A DNA stretch of 28,675 bases from CAZEPJ01 sp964514105 (lineage in GTDB: Bacteria > Desulfobacterota > Desulfocorpusculales > Desulfocorpusculum). The position numbers and the translations under genes were made by a program. The notes beneath the pieces are model-generated. The model did no database searches, was not told the origin of the DNA, and saw only the letters and a program-made list of their open reading frames with translations. Where the stretch lies: NCBI GenBank assembly GCA_964514105.1, contig CAZEPJ010000056.1, forward strand, positions 1 to 28,675, in the 5' to 3' direction. The first letter of the stretch is position 1. Each line of letters opens with the position of its first letter. Of this stretch, positions 1 to 7,785 are shown piece after piece.

Positions 1-14
1 ATCCCAGGTGGGTC

Positions 15-44
15 TTGACGGGAGGAGCGCAGTTGTGATATCGA
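15..44 (+). promoter_or_regulatory. Possible promoter of the F0 operon
   Basis: TTGACG at 15-20 is followed after 18 bases by TATCGA at 39-44, preceded by TG at 36-37 as in an extended -10 element. It lies upstream of atpZ and no other gene is visible between. The -10 match is partial, so this is a tentative call. Confidence 0.3.
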
Positions 45-102
45 TTCGCGGTGATCGGTTCCCCGGACCCCGGACACGGCAGGCAGCCCACAGGAGACGG
101 CC

Positions 103-342
103 TTGGGCGCGGGCAGCTCCCAGGATCGGAAATGGTGGGCCCAGCTCGGCATCATCAGCACCATGGGCCTGTCCATGGCCATTTCGGTGGCCACGGGGGT
201 CATCGGGGGGCATCTGCTCGACCGCTGGCTCCATACGGGCGCCTTCTTCTGGATCGGGCTGGTGGTCGGCATCCTGGCCGCGTACCGGACCCTGTGGGTC
301 TTCTACGAGCGATATATCAAGGAGAGGGAACCCAAGCCGTGA
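103..342 (+). CDS. atpZ: AtpZ-like F0 accessory membrane protein
   Basis: This 79-residue protein has two predicted membrane segments (about residues 18-38 and 45-66) and a charged C-terminus. It has the size and layout of the AtpZ/AtpI-like proteins encoded at the head of ATP synthase operons. The family is thought to help F0 assembly or ion supply to it; that is family knowledge, not shown here. The start is a TTG at 103, chosen because AGGAG at 92-96 sits six bases before it and the longer overlapping frames resemble no protein. atpI starts 19 bases downstream, so the two are almost certainly co-transcribed. Confidence 0.75.
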   Translation: MGAGSSQDRKWWAQLGIISTMGLSMAISVATGVIGGHLLDRWLHTGAFFWIGLVVGILAAYRTLWVFYERYIKEREPKP

Positions 343-361
343 GGGCCGGGGGTAGGGGCGC

Positions 362-742
362 ATGCTGAAGGGGGCTCCCGTGGTTGGACGGATCGAGCGG
401 AGGAATTGGTGGATCCTCGGCATCCTGGTGGCGGGGAGCGTTTTTCTGTGCCCGGTGCGGTTTACGGCGGGGGTTGCGTGCGGGGGGCTCCTCAGCGTGC
501 TGGGCTTTCACATGCTGCGGGGGGTGGTGGAGCGGGCCCTTCGTTTGCCGGCGTACAAGGCGCGGGTCAGGATCGTGGCCTACCATTACGCCCGGCTGGC
601 CGCGCTCTTCGGGGCCCTGGCCTTGATCTTGGCCTCGGACGGGGTCGACCCGCTGGCCCTGGTCCTGGGACTCTCGGTGGTCGTCCTGAACCTGCTGTTC
701 ACCACGGTGGCGGATTGGCGCAAGATCCAACTGGAGGTGTAG
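362..742 (+). CDS. atpI: ATP synthase subunit I (AtpI-like)
   Basis: The product is 126 residues with four hydrophobic stretches arranged as two hairpins (roughly residues 16-34, 35-50, 74-92 and 97-116). This is the layout of ATP synthase I family proteins, which aid c-ring assembly. The sequence of the family is poorly conserved, so the call rests on length, topology and position between atpZ and atpB. Its stop is six bases before the atpB start, and the atpB ribosome binding site (GGAGGT at 733-738) lies inside its last codons, which points to coupled translation. Confidence 0.75.
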   Translation: MLKGAPVVGRIERRNWWILGILVAGSVFLCPVRFTAGVACGGLLSVLGFHMLRGVVERALRLPAYKARVRIVAYHYARLAALFGALALILASDGVDPLALVLGLSVVVLNLLFTTVADWRKIQLEV

Positions 743-748
743 CCCGTC

Positions 749-1429
749 ATGAAGGAACCCATCCAACTGTACCACCTGTTCGGACTTCATCTGGACCACC
801 ATCTGTTCTTCACCTGGTTTCTCATGCTGGTCATCCTCGTCCTGGGGCTGGCCTTCAGCTCGCGGGTGAAGATGATTCCGGGCAAGGGTCAGGTCCTGCT
901 GGAGGCCGTGGTGGGGGGCATCTACACGTTCTTCCACGACGTCCTGGGCCACGAGACCCGGCGTTTTTACCCCCTCATCGCCACCCTGGGCATCTATATC
1001 TTTCTGTGCAACGTCATGTCGCTGATCCCGCTCTTCGACTCGCCCACCAACACCCTGAACACCACCGCGGCCATGGCCGTCCTGGTCTTCGTTTACTACA
1101 ATTACGTGGGGTTCAAGAAGCACGGCGGGGCGTACATCAAGCATTTCCTGGGTCCCATGGCGGTGCTGGCCCCCCTGTTCTTCCTGGTGGAGCTCATCTC
1201 CAATTTCAGCCGGATGCTCTCGCTGTCCTTCCGGCTGTTCGGCAACATCCGGGGAAAGGACATCCTCCTGGGGGTGCTCTTCTTCCTCGTGGCCATGAGC
1301 AAAGGCATTCTCTTCCTTGTCCCCCTTCCGATCTTCGTACTGGGCCTTTTCGTGTCGTTCATCCAGGCCCTGATCTTCGCACTGCTCACCGCCATGTACC
1401 TGGCGGGTGCCGTGGGCGAGGAGCACTGA
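749..1429 (+). CDS. atpB: ATP synthase F0 subunit a
   Basis: Subunit a forms the proton half-channels beside the c-ring in the inner membrane. The 226-residue product has five or six membrane helices. The signature segment SFRLFGNIRGK lies at residues 160-170; Arg162 is the essential arginine facing the c-ring carboxylate. A second conserved segment around SFIQALIFALL has Gln206 where the family has its conserved glutamine. The length is typical of the shorter bacterial subunit a proteins. It is followed by atpE after 67 bases. No subunit b, delta or F1 genes are in the window, so b and F1 must be encoded elsewhere, as is usual in Desulfobacterota. Confidence 0.97.
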   Translation: MKEPIQLYHLFGLHLDHHLFFTWFLMLVILVLGLAFSSRVKMIPGKGQVLLEAVVGGIYTFFHDVLGHETRRFYPLIATLGIYIFLCNVMSLIPLFDSPTNTLNTTAAMAVLVFVYYNYVGFKKHGGAYIKHFLGPMAVLAPLFFLVELISNFSRMLSLSFRLFGNIRGKDILLGVLFFLVAMSKGILFLVPLPIFVLGLFVSFIQALIFALLTAMYLAGAVGEEH

Positions 1430-1481
1430 GGCGGAGGGATCGGGGGTCCCCATACAACGGCGTGAACTCAAGCTCAATGCG

Positions 1482-1488
1482 AAGGAGG
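1482..1488 (+). promoter_or_regulatory. Ribosome binding site of atpE
   Basis: AAGGAGG lies eight bases before the ATG at 1497. It decides that atpE begins there and not at the upstream in-frame ATG at 1407, which would lie inside atpB. The strong site fits the high copy number needed for subunit c. Confidence 0.8.
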
Positions 1489-1496
1489 AAGGATCG

Positions 1497-1826
1497 ATGC
1501 GAAAGACTTGGATCACCATGGGAATGACGGTTTTCGCGCTGCTCTTTCTCGGTGCCGGCGTGGCGCTGGCGGCCGACGCGGGGACCGGGGGGACCAACTG
1601 GGTGAAGGTGGCCGTGATGATCGGGGCTGGACTGGGCATCGGCATCGCGGCCCACGGCACGGGTCAGGGCATGGGCAACGCCATCGCAGCGGCCTGCGAG
1701 GGGACGGCCCGCAACCCCGAGGCATCGGGCAAGCTGACCACCACGATGCTGATCGGTCTGGCCCTCATCGAGTCACTGTGCATCTACGCCCTGGTCATCG
1801 CCCTGATCATGCTCTTCGTGGTGTGA
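1497..1826 (+). CDS. atpE: ATP synthase F0 subunit c with leader peptide
   Basis: Subunit c builds the rotating ring that carries ions through F0. The 109-residue product begins with a signal-peptide-like leader (basic start, hydrophobic residues 8-25, ALA-ADA near 23-28). The two-helix hairpin follows. The polar loop ARNPEASGK lies at residues 71-79, and the ion-binding carboxylate is Glu92 in ALIESLCIY. Counting back from the loop proline puts Met59 at the helix-1 position where sodium-type rings have glutamine; Gln57 is two residues off, so proton coupling is more likely. Leader-bearing c subunits of this form are known to me from Deltaproteobacteria. The gene closes the operon. Confidence 0.96.
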   Translation: MRKTWITMGMTVFALLFLGAGVALAADAGTGGTNWVKVAVMIGAGLGIGIAAHGTGQGMGNAIAAACEGTARNPEASGKLTTTMLIGLALIESLCIYALVIALIMLFVV

Positions 1827-1852
1827 AGGCCGGGGGCTGAAGAAGATCGCGC

Positions 1853-1879
1853 GGGGCGCCTCGGCGCCCCGTTCTTTTT
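1853..1879 (+). terminator. Intrinsic terminator of the F0 operon
   Basis: GGGGCGCC at 1853-1860 pairs with GGCGCCCC at 1863-1870, giving a very stable G+C stem with a tight loop, followed by GTTCTTTTT at 1871-1879. It lies 27 bases after atpE and 9 bases beyond the end of the convergent uvrA. The hairpin may stop uvrA transcripts too, but the minus-strand side lacks a comparable run of T. Confidence 0.85.
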
Positions 1880-1887
1880 CCCAGCCC

Positions 1888-4713
1888 TCACGGGCCCGGG
1901 AGCAGCTCCCGAAGGAAGCGCCCCGTCACCGAGCCTTCCGCGGCCGCCACCTCCTCGGGGGTGCCGCAGGCCACCACATGCCCCCCCGCATCGCCGCCGC
2001 CCGGCCCCAGATCGATGACGTGGTCCGCGCACTTGATGACCTCCAGGTTGTGCTCGATGACCACCACGGTGTTTCCCGCATCCAGCAGGCGCTGCAGGAC
2101 CTCCAGGAGGCGGCGGATGTCCTCCAGGTGCAGCCCCGTCGTGGGCTCGTCCAGGATGAAGAGCGTGCGCTTGTCCTGGGGCCGCGAGAGCTCCCGGGCC
2201 AGCTTGAGGCGTTGGGCCTCCCCCCCCGACAATGTGGTGGCCGCCTGCCCCAGCCGGAGGTACCCCAGGCCCACGTCCTGGAGCGTCTGCAGCACGCCCC
2301 GCACCCGGGGGAGGTTCTCCAGCAGCGGGAGGGCCCCGGCGACGGTGAGATCCAGGATCTGGGCGATGTGGAGCCCCTTGAAGCGAACCTCCAGGGTCTC
2401 CTCGTTATAGCGGGTCCCATGGCACACCTCGCAGGTGGCATACACGTCGGGCAAGAAGAGCATTTCCACGCAACGCACCCCGTCGCCCCGGCATGCCTCG
2501 CACCGCCCCCCTTTGATGTTGAAGCTGTATCGCCCCGCCCCGTATCCCCTGGCCCTCGACTCCGGGAGCTGGGAGAAGATCTCCCGAATGTGGCGGAAGA
2601 CCCCCGTGTACGTGGCCGGATTGGACCTGGGGGTTCGCCCGATGGGGGCCTGATCCACGTCCACCACCCGATCCAGCTGCTCCAACCCCTCCACAGCCAG
2701 GACCTTGCCCGCCCGGCGGCGCCCGCCGTGGAGGGCAGCCACCGCCATCCGGTACAGGGTGTCCACCACCAGGCTGCTCTTGCCCGAGCCGGACACCCCC
2801 GTGACGCAGGTCAGGCAACCCAGGGGGAATCGAACATCGATCCCCTTGAGGTTGTGCTCGGACGCCCCCCGCAGGACGAGATCGACTCCGCACCCCTTGC
2901 GCCGCGGGCGCGGGACCGGGATCTTGCGCCGTCCCGAGAGGTACGCCCCCGTCAGGGACGCCTCACATCCGGCCAGTCCCCCGGGCGGCCCCGCATACAG
3001 GACCCGGCCTCCGGCCTCCCCAGCCCCTGGACCCATGTCCACCACGAAGTCGGCGCTCCAGATGGTCTGGGCATCGTGCTCCACCACCACCACGCTGCTG
3101 CCCGCATCGGTCATGCGGCGGAGGGTCTCCAGGAGCCGCACCTGGTCCTGGCAGTGGAGGCCGATGCTGGGTTCGTCCAGCACGTAGAGCACCCCGGCCA
3201 GGCTGGATCCCAGCTGGGTGGCCAGTCGGATCCGCTGAGCCTCTCCGCCCGATAGGGTCTCCGAGGAGCGATCCAGGGTGAGATAGGTCAGGCCCAGTTG
3301 CTCCAGAAACTGCAGGCGCTGGCGGATCTCCCGGAGGATCCCCGCCGCCAGCGGGCCTGCGCCCGATCCCAACGCCAGGGTATCGAGAAGGGCGATCAGC
3401 CGGGCGATGGGGAGGCGGCACAGCTCCGGGAGGCTGAACCCGCCCACGCGCACGCCCCGGGCCTCGGGGCCCAGCCGAGCCCCCCCGCACTCGGGGCAGG
3501 GCTGGGGGCTCATATAGCCCTCCACGGCCCGGCGCACCAGGGGGTCCTCGGCCCCCTGGTAGTGTCGCTCCAACCAGGGGATCACCCCCTCCCACCCGCC
3601 CTCTTTGGGCCCTCGGGCCCTCGGGCCCCTGCCGGGCGGTCCGGAACCGCCCCCCGTGTGCGCGCCCCACAGGAGGGCCTCGCGAACCCCCGGCGGGAGG
3701 TCCCGGAAAGGGAGGTTCATGTCCGTCCCGGGATCCCGACCCAGCCCTTCCAGCACGGCCGGGAGATGCGGGAGGCCGCCCCGCGCCCATGGGGCCACGG
3801 CCCCCTGAGCCAGGGACCGGCGGGGGTCCGGTACCACCAGGTCGGGGTCGACGGCCAGATGGAAGCCCAGACCCTTGCACGCCGCACAGGCCCCCCGTGG
3901 GTCGTTGAAGGAGAAGAGCTTGGGGTCCGGGGCTGGCGCCCGAACGCCGCAGCTGACGCAAAACGGCCTCTCGCTGAACCAGTGCTGCCTGCCCTCCGGG
4001 GTCTCCACCAGCACCAGGCCGTCGGTGAGCCGCGCCGCCGCCTCCAGGCTTTCTGCCAGGCGGCCCATGATCCCGGCCCGGATCTCCAGGCGATCGACCA
4101 GGGCCTCGATGCGATGGGGGATGGTGCGATCCAGGGGCCCGATCTCCGGGATCTCCATCAGGCGCCCATCCACCCGGGCCCGGATGAACCCCTGGCGGGC
4201 GAGTTGCTGCAGGACCCTCCGGTGGCTCCCTCTTTCGCCCCGCACCAGGGGTGCGTAGATCCAAAGGGATGTGCCGTGGGCAAGGCGCAGCAGGCTCTCC
4301 TTCATGCCGTGAATGGGGGTGGCCCGGATCTCCATGCCGCACAGGGGGCAGTGGGGCGTTCCCAGCCGGGCGAACAGGAGCCGGAGGAAGTCGTAGACCT
4401 CCGTGGCCGTGCCCACCGTGGACCGGGGGTTGCGTGCCAGCGTGCGCTGATCGATGGCGATGGCCGGCGAGAGCCCTTCGATGGCGTCCACGTCGGGCCG
4501 GTCCAGCTGGCCCACAAACTGCCGGGCATAGGTGGACAGCGACTCCACGTACCGCCGCTGCCCCTCGGCGTACAGGGTATCGAAGGCCAGGGAGGACTTG
4601 CCCGAACCGCTGACCCCCGTGATCACCACCAGACGGTCGCGGGGGAGGGTCACATGGACGTCCTTGAGGTTGTGCTGGCGGGCCCCGCGGATATGGATCT
4701 CGGTGGGGGGCAT
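1888..4713 (-). CDS. uvrA: Excinuclease ABC subunit A
   Basis: UvrA is the damage-recognition ATPase of nucleotide excision repair; it loads UvrB on lesions. The 941 residues match the usual full length. The first ABC domain has Walker A GVSGSGKS at residues 33-40, a signature LSGGEAQR near 487 and Walker B VLDEPSIGLH near 512. The second has GVSGSGKS near 640, LSGGEAQR near 830 and ILDEPTTGLH near 855. Zinc-binding CxxC pairs are visible near residues 250 and 275 and near 737 and 765. The gene starts three bases after the pdxA stop, so it is the last member of that operon, and converges on atpE. The UvrA partner Mfd is encoded at the other end of the same run. Confidence 0.99.
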   Translation of the reverse strand: MPPTEIHIRGARQHNLKDVHVTLPRDRLVVITGVSGSGKSSLAFDTLYAEGQRRYVESLSTYARQFVGQLDRPDVDAIEGLSPAIAIDQRTLARNPRSTVGTATEVYDFLRLLFARLGTPHCPLCGMEIRATPIHGMKESLLRLAHGTSLWIYAPLVRGERGSHRRVLQQLARQGFIRARVDGRLMEIPEIGPLDRTIPHRIEALVDRLEIRAGIMGRLAESLEAAARLTDGLVLVETPEGRQHWFSERPFCVSCGVRAPAPDPKLFSFNDPRGACAACKGLGFHLAVDPDLVVPDPRRSLAQGAVAPWARGGLPHLPAVLEGLGRDPGTDMNLPFRDLPPGVREALLWGAHTGGGSGPPGRGPRARGPKEGGWEGVIPWLERHYQGAEDPLVRRAVEGYMSPQPCPECGGARLGPEARGVRVGGFSLPELCRLPIARLIALLDTLALGSGAGPLAAGILREIRQRLQFLEQLGLTYLTLDRSSETLSGGEAQRIRLATQLGSSLAGVLYVLDEPSIGLHCQDQVRLLETLRRMTDAGSSVVVVEHDAQTIWSADFVVDMGPGAGEAGGRVLYAGPPGGLAGCEASLTGAYLSGRRKIPVPRPRRKGCGVDLVLRGASEHNLKGIDVRFPLGCLTCVTGVSGSGKSSLVVDTLYRMAVAALHGGRRRAGKVLAVEGLEQLDRVVDVDQAPIGRTPRSNPATYTGVFRHIREIFSQLPESRARGYGAGRYSFNIKGGRCEACRGDGVRCVEMLFLPDVYATCEVCHGTRYNEETLEVRFKGLHIAQILDLTVAGALPLLENLPRVRGVLQTLQDVGLGYLRLGQAATTLSGGEAQRLKLARELSRPQDKRTLFILDEPTTGLHLEDIRRLLEVLQRLLDAGNTVVVIEHNLEVIKCADHVIDLGPGGGDAGGHVVACGTPEEVAAAEGSVTGRFLRELLPGP

Positions 4714-4716
4714 GGG

Positions 4717-5820
4717 TCAGCGTCGGGGGGGGGGCGGGGGGCCCGGGTCAGGGGTCGCAAGACGGCCCCGGGCTGCGTGGACCGCCCCGCCCTGATCGCT
4801 GCACGCCGAGCCGCCAACACCCCATCGGATCCGGGCCAGTCGGGCCGCCAGGGTGATGGCGGCCGCCATGCTCCCTTCGGATGCCATGCCGGCCCCTGCG
4901 ATGTCGTACGCCGTGCCGTGATCCACCGACGTCCGGATGATGGGCAGGCCCAACGTCACGTTGACCGCATTGTCCCGGTCCAGGAGCTTGAGGGGAATGA
5001 GGGCCTGATCGTGGTACATGGCCACCACGGCGTCGAACCGACCGTCCGCGGCCATGAGGAAAACGGCGTCTGGAGGCAGGGGGCCCTCCACGTTCAACCC
5101 CGAATCCCGCGCCGCCTGCACCGCCGGGGCGATGATCGTCTCCTCCTCGGACCCGAAGAGCCCCCCGTCTCCGGCGTGGGGGTTGAGGCCCGAGACCGCC
5201 AGCCTGGGGCGCGGGAGCCCGAACCACGCCCCCAGGGCCCCATGGGTGAGACGAAGGCTCCGGCAGATGGCCTCCGTCGTGATCGTGCCGACGGCATCCC
5301 GGAGGGACACATGGAGGGTCACCGGCACCACCCGCAGATGGACCCCCGCCAGCATCATGGCCACTTCCGTCGCCCCGGTCCAGTCGGCCAGCATCTCCGT
5401 GTGGCCCGGGTGGGGCACGCCGGCCAGGCGAAGCCCCTTCTTGTGGACGGGCCCTGTGACCATGGCGGCCACGCTCCCGGCCATGGCCAGGTCCACCGCC
5501 CGCCGGACATAGGCCACCTGGGCCCTTGCCGCGCGGGGATCCAGGCGCCCCCAGGGAAGGCCCTCCAGGGTCTCTCCCCCTGCGGGCATCACGCGGATCT
5601 CACGCCCGGTCCCCCCATCCTCGGGACTGTCCACGCGCCGGACCGCCAGGGCCGACCCCACCAGGGCCGCGGCCCTGGCCATCACGGCCCAGTCCCCGAT
5701 GACCACGGGGCGGCACGCCTGCCAGGTCGCATCCCGGCCAAGGGCCTTGGCCACGACCTCCGGACCGATCCCCGCCGGGTCCCCCATGGTGATGGCCAGG
5801 GTGGGCAGCTCCGTCTTCAT
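4717..5820 (-). CDS. pdxA: 4-hydroxythreonine-4-phosphate dehydrogenase
   Basis: PdxA oxidises 4-phosphohydroxy-L-threonine with NAD in the deoxyxylulose-phosphate-dependent route to pyridoxal phosphate. Family motifs are all present: MGDPAGIGPE at residues 12-21, VTGPVHKKG, HPGHTEMLAD, LNPHAGDGG, AMYHDQALIP and SVDHGTAYDIAG, which include the metal-binding histidines. The start is the ATG that overlaps the stop of the upstream SurA-like gene (ATGA), implying translational coupling. At 367 residues it is some 35 longer than the E. coli protein. The excess is a C-terminal tail ending in a proline run encoded by a long C tract; that tail is not a family feature and could be real or a local frame error. 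Confidence 0.96.
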   Translation of the reverse strand: MKTELPTLAITMGDPAGIGPEVVAKALGRDATWQACRPVVIGDWAVMARAAALVGSALAVRRVDSPEDGGTGREIRVMPAGGETLEGLPWGRLDPRAARAQVAYVRRAVDLAMAGSVAAMVTGPVHKKGLRLAGVPHPGHTEMLADWTGATEVAMMLAGVHLRVVPVTLHVSLRDAVGTITTEAICRSLRLTHGALGAWFGLPRPRLAVSGLNPHAGDGGLFGSEEETIIAPAVQAARDSGLNVEGPLPPDAVFLMAADGRFDAVVAMYHDQALIPLKLLDRDNAVNVTLGLPIIRTSVDHGTAYDIAGAGMASEGSMAAAITLAARLARIRWGVGGSACSDQGGAVHAARGRLATPDPGPPPPPRR

Positions 5821-6968
5821 AGGCGGATGTCGATGTACGCGGTCTTCTTGAGCGACTCGAGCAGGCTCATGACCTCCCGCTGGAACATGCTCTGCTCGAT
5901 CCGGGCCTTGATCTGCTCCCTGGATTCGCCTCCCGCCGGCTGCGGCGGGCGCCTGGCGACCGGTGCGGCGGATGCAACCGGTGCGCTGCTCGACCCCCGC
6001 TGGAGCACCTTGATGATGTGGTACCCCACCGATGTCTCGATCACCGGGCTCACCTCGCCCACCCCAAGCCGGAACGCCACCCGATCCAGTTCCTCCAATA
6101 GCTCCCCCTCCTTGAAGAAACCCGAGTCTCCCCCCCCCTCTGCATTGGGTCCCTGGGAGTACTGGCGGGCCATCTTCCCGAAATCCTCCCCCTTCTGGAT
6201 CCTGGCCAGGATTTCCTGGATCTGTTGCCGCTTGGTCTCCCTCTCCGCCGCCGGCGCACCCCGCGTCACGAGAACGATCTGTTGGATCCTCACGTCCCCG
6301 CCGCCTCCCCCCCGCGGGGGCTCGACCACGGGCTCCGGGGGGGCCTCGGGTCCCGGGGCCGAGGCCTCCTCCAGCTGCTTGTCCGTCACCTGGATCCGGG
6401 ACCGGATGTCGTAGTCCAGCATGCGGTGGACCATCAGCTCTCGGCGCAGGCTCTCCTTGAGCCGCTCCGGGGAGACCTTGTCCCGTGCCAGCTCCACGTA
6501 GAACTGCTCCTTGGTCATGTTTCGCTGCTTGAGGATGCCCCCGATGGTCTCCTCCACCTCTTCGTCCGAGACCCGGATGCGGCGCTTCTTGGCCTCTTGC
6601 TCCAGCAGCATCTTGTCCACCAGGGTCTTGAGCACCATCTGGCGGGCCTCCGCCAGGTGCCTCTCCACCTCCTGGGGGGGGGCCTCGGTGCGGATCTTCT
6701 TGAACAGCTCCTTCCCCGCCGTCTCCACGTCGGAGAAGAAGATCACCTCGTCGTTCACCCGGGCCACGATGCCTTCCTCGCGCTGCCCCGGTAGGCGCCC
6801 TGGCCGGGAGGGCTCCCCCGCGCCCCCCGGCCTCTGGGCCTGGTGTTCCTTCTCCCACTTGGCCAGCTTCTGGTTCAGCTCCTGCTCCTTCTTCGCCTTG
6901 GACGAGCAGGCGACCATGAACATCACCGCGCAGGCCACGACGAGCACCCGGTGCACCGCCTTCATCAT
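5817..6968 (-). CDS. SurA/PpiC-type periplasmic peptidyl-prolyl isomerase, putative lipoprotein
   Basis: The protein (383 residues from the chosen start) has a short signal peptide with a lipobox-like MVAC; Cys21 would be lipidated, anchoring it to a periplasmic membrane face. A coiled, charged stretch follows, then a SurA-N-like chaperone region (about 70-210, including VARVNDEVIFFSDVE) and a parvulin domain (about 230-335) with RIQQIVLV, RIQKGEDFGKMA, GGDSGFF and GYHIIKVL. Such proteins help outer-membrane proteins fold. The start is the ATG at 6966-6968 because AAGGAG at 6976-6981 precedes it by seven bases; the longer frame would run straight from the stop of the neighbouring parvulin remnant. 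pdxA overlaps its end by four bases. Confidence 0.88.
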   Translation of the reverse strand: MMKAVHRVLVVACAVMFMVACSSKAKKEQELNQKLAKWEKEHQAQRPGGAGEPSRPGRLPGQREEGIVARVNDEVIFFSDVETAGKELFKKIRTEAPPQEVERHLAEARQMVLKTLVDKMLLEQEAKKRRIRVSDEEVEETIGGILKQRNMTKEQFYVELARDKVSPERLKESLRRELMVHRMLDYDIRSRIQVTDKQLEEASAPGPEAPPEPVVEPPRGGGGGDVRIQQIVLVTRGAPAAERETKRQQIQEILARIQKGEDFGKMARQYSQGPNAEGGGDSGFFKEGELLEELDRVAFRLGVGEVSPVIETSVGYHIIKVLQRGSSSAPVASAAPVARRPPQPAGGESREQIKARIEQSMFQREVMSLLESLKKTAYIDIRL

Positions 6969-6975
6969 GTCCCGT

Positions 6976-6981
6976 CTCCTT
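6976..6981 (-). promoter_or_regulatory. Ribosome binding site setting the SurA-like start
   Basis: AAGGAG on the minus strand lies seven bases before tandem ATG codons at 6963-6968. It favours a start there, directly ahead of the signal peptide, over the ATG at 7047-7049. Confidence 0.7.
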
Positions 6982-7049
6982 GTCGCATCTCCGGGGCCAG
7001 GGGCCGGATCGAGAATCCGCTCCCGGACCTCTTCCCACCGCTGTTTCAT

Positions 7050-7760
7050 TCAGGCCGCGTACGATCGCTGCAGCTTCTCCCCCAGGGGCCGCCTTCGAAT
7101 CTCCGCCGCGGTCTCCGAGAACTCGATCTTCCGGGGCGCACGCTGCTCCTCCACGCCCACCATGTGAAACCCGTACGCCGACGGAACGACCTCGTTCGTC
7201 TGGCCCGCCTCCAGCGAAAACGCGGCCTCGGCCAGCTCGGGCGGCATCTGAGCTGGTCCCAGCACGCCCATATCCCCCCCCTGGGCCGCCTCGGGGCTAA
7301 GTGAATGGGTCTTGGCCAGGCGGGCGAAATCCTCTCCCTTCTTGATGCGCGCCAGGCCCCCCGCTCGAACCGCGCCTGCCCCAGGACGTCCTAGGCCCCA
7401 TCGAGCGGATGGGCGAGCTCCCCCTCGGCCTCCTTGCACAGCGTTCTGCGGATCTCCACACCCCGCTCTCGGGCCCCGGGGGAAGAGGGCCTCCTCGATC
7501 ATCCGAACCAGGATCTGTCGCTTCAAGGCGGCGCACGCGCCCTCCCGGTTTCCCACGCAATGCGGTGCCTGCTTGCGGAGGCGGGCGCGAAACGGCTCGC
7601 GGGTGATGAGGGGTCCGTCTCCTGCCGCCACGACGACGTGCGAGTTCGGACGTTGGGATTGACACCCCACCGAACTCAACCACAGCACCAGAAGCAACGC
7701 CCCGTGGATCACGCCGGCACGGCCCGGTTCGAGGAAACGAAGGAAGGAGGGGGGATTCAT
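7050..7760 (-). pseudogene. Degraded parvulin-type lipoprotein gene
   Basis: The N-terminus from the ATG at 7758-7760 has a signal peptide with a lipobox-like SVGC at Cys33, then a SurA-N-like piece ending ALKRQILVRMIEEAL. The C-terminal half of a parvulin domain follows: RIKKGEDFARLAKTHSLSP, QGGDMGVLGP, YGFHMVGVEE. Between them, bases 7351-7490 make no sense in this frame. GVEI (bases 7451-7462) and a stretch after it fit better one frame over, but that frame meets a stop at 7391-7393. The linker is also far shorter than in relatives, so the first strand of the isomerase domain is missing. The frame then ends at a TGA (7050-7052) where the next codons (MKQRWEEVRE) look like a normal family C-terminus, as if TGG had become TGA. 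Three lesions make a pseudogene likelier than a working gene; a local assembly error is the alternative. Confidence 0.65.
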
Positions 7761-7785
7761 GATCGGAGACAGCTCCCGACGCCCT

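Noticed and set aside
1653..1720. Sodium-type c-ring signature
   Set aside because: Gln57 first looked like the sodium-site glutamine, but counting from the loop proline places it two residues away, with Met59 at the position.
3298..6414. A 1038-codon open frame on the plus strand
   Set aside because: It is antisense to uvrA, pdxA and the SurA-like gene, all strongly conserved. Its translation is rich in Gly, Pro, Arg and His without recognisable domains, as expected for a chance frame in G+C-rich DNA.
4717..7038. A single 773-codon frame that would fuse sequence upstream to PdxA
   Set aside because: The part before the PdxA ATG is the out-of-frame reading of the SurA-like gene. The ATGA overlap marks the real pdxA start.
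7050..7052. Recoding of TGA as tryptophan or selenocysteine in the parvulin frame
   Set aside because: TGA is used as an ordinary stop at several gene ends here (including ATGA overlaps), and the same gene has other lesions, so decay is simpler.
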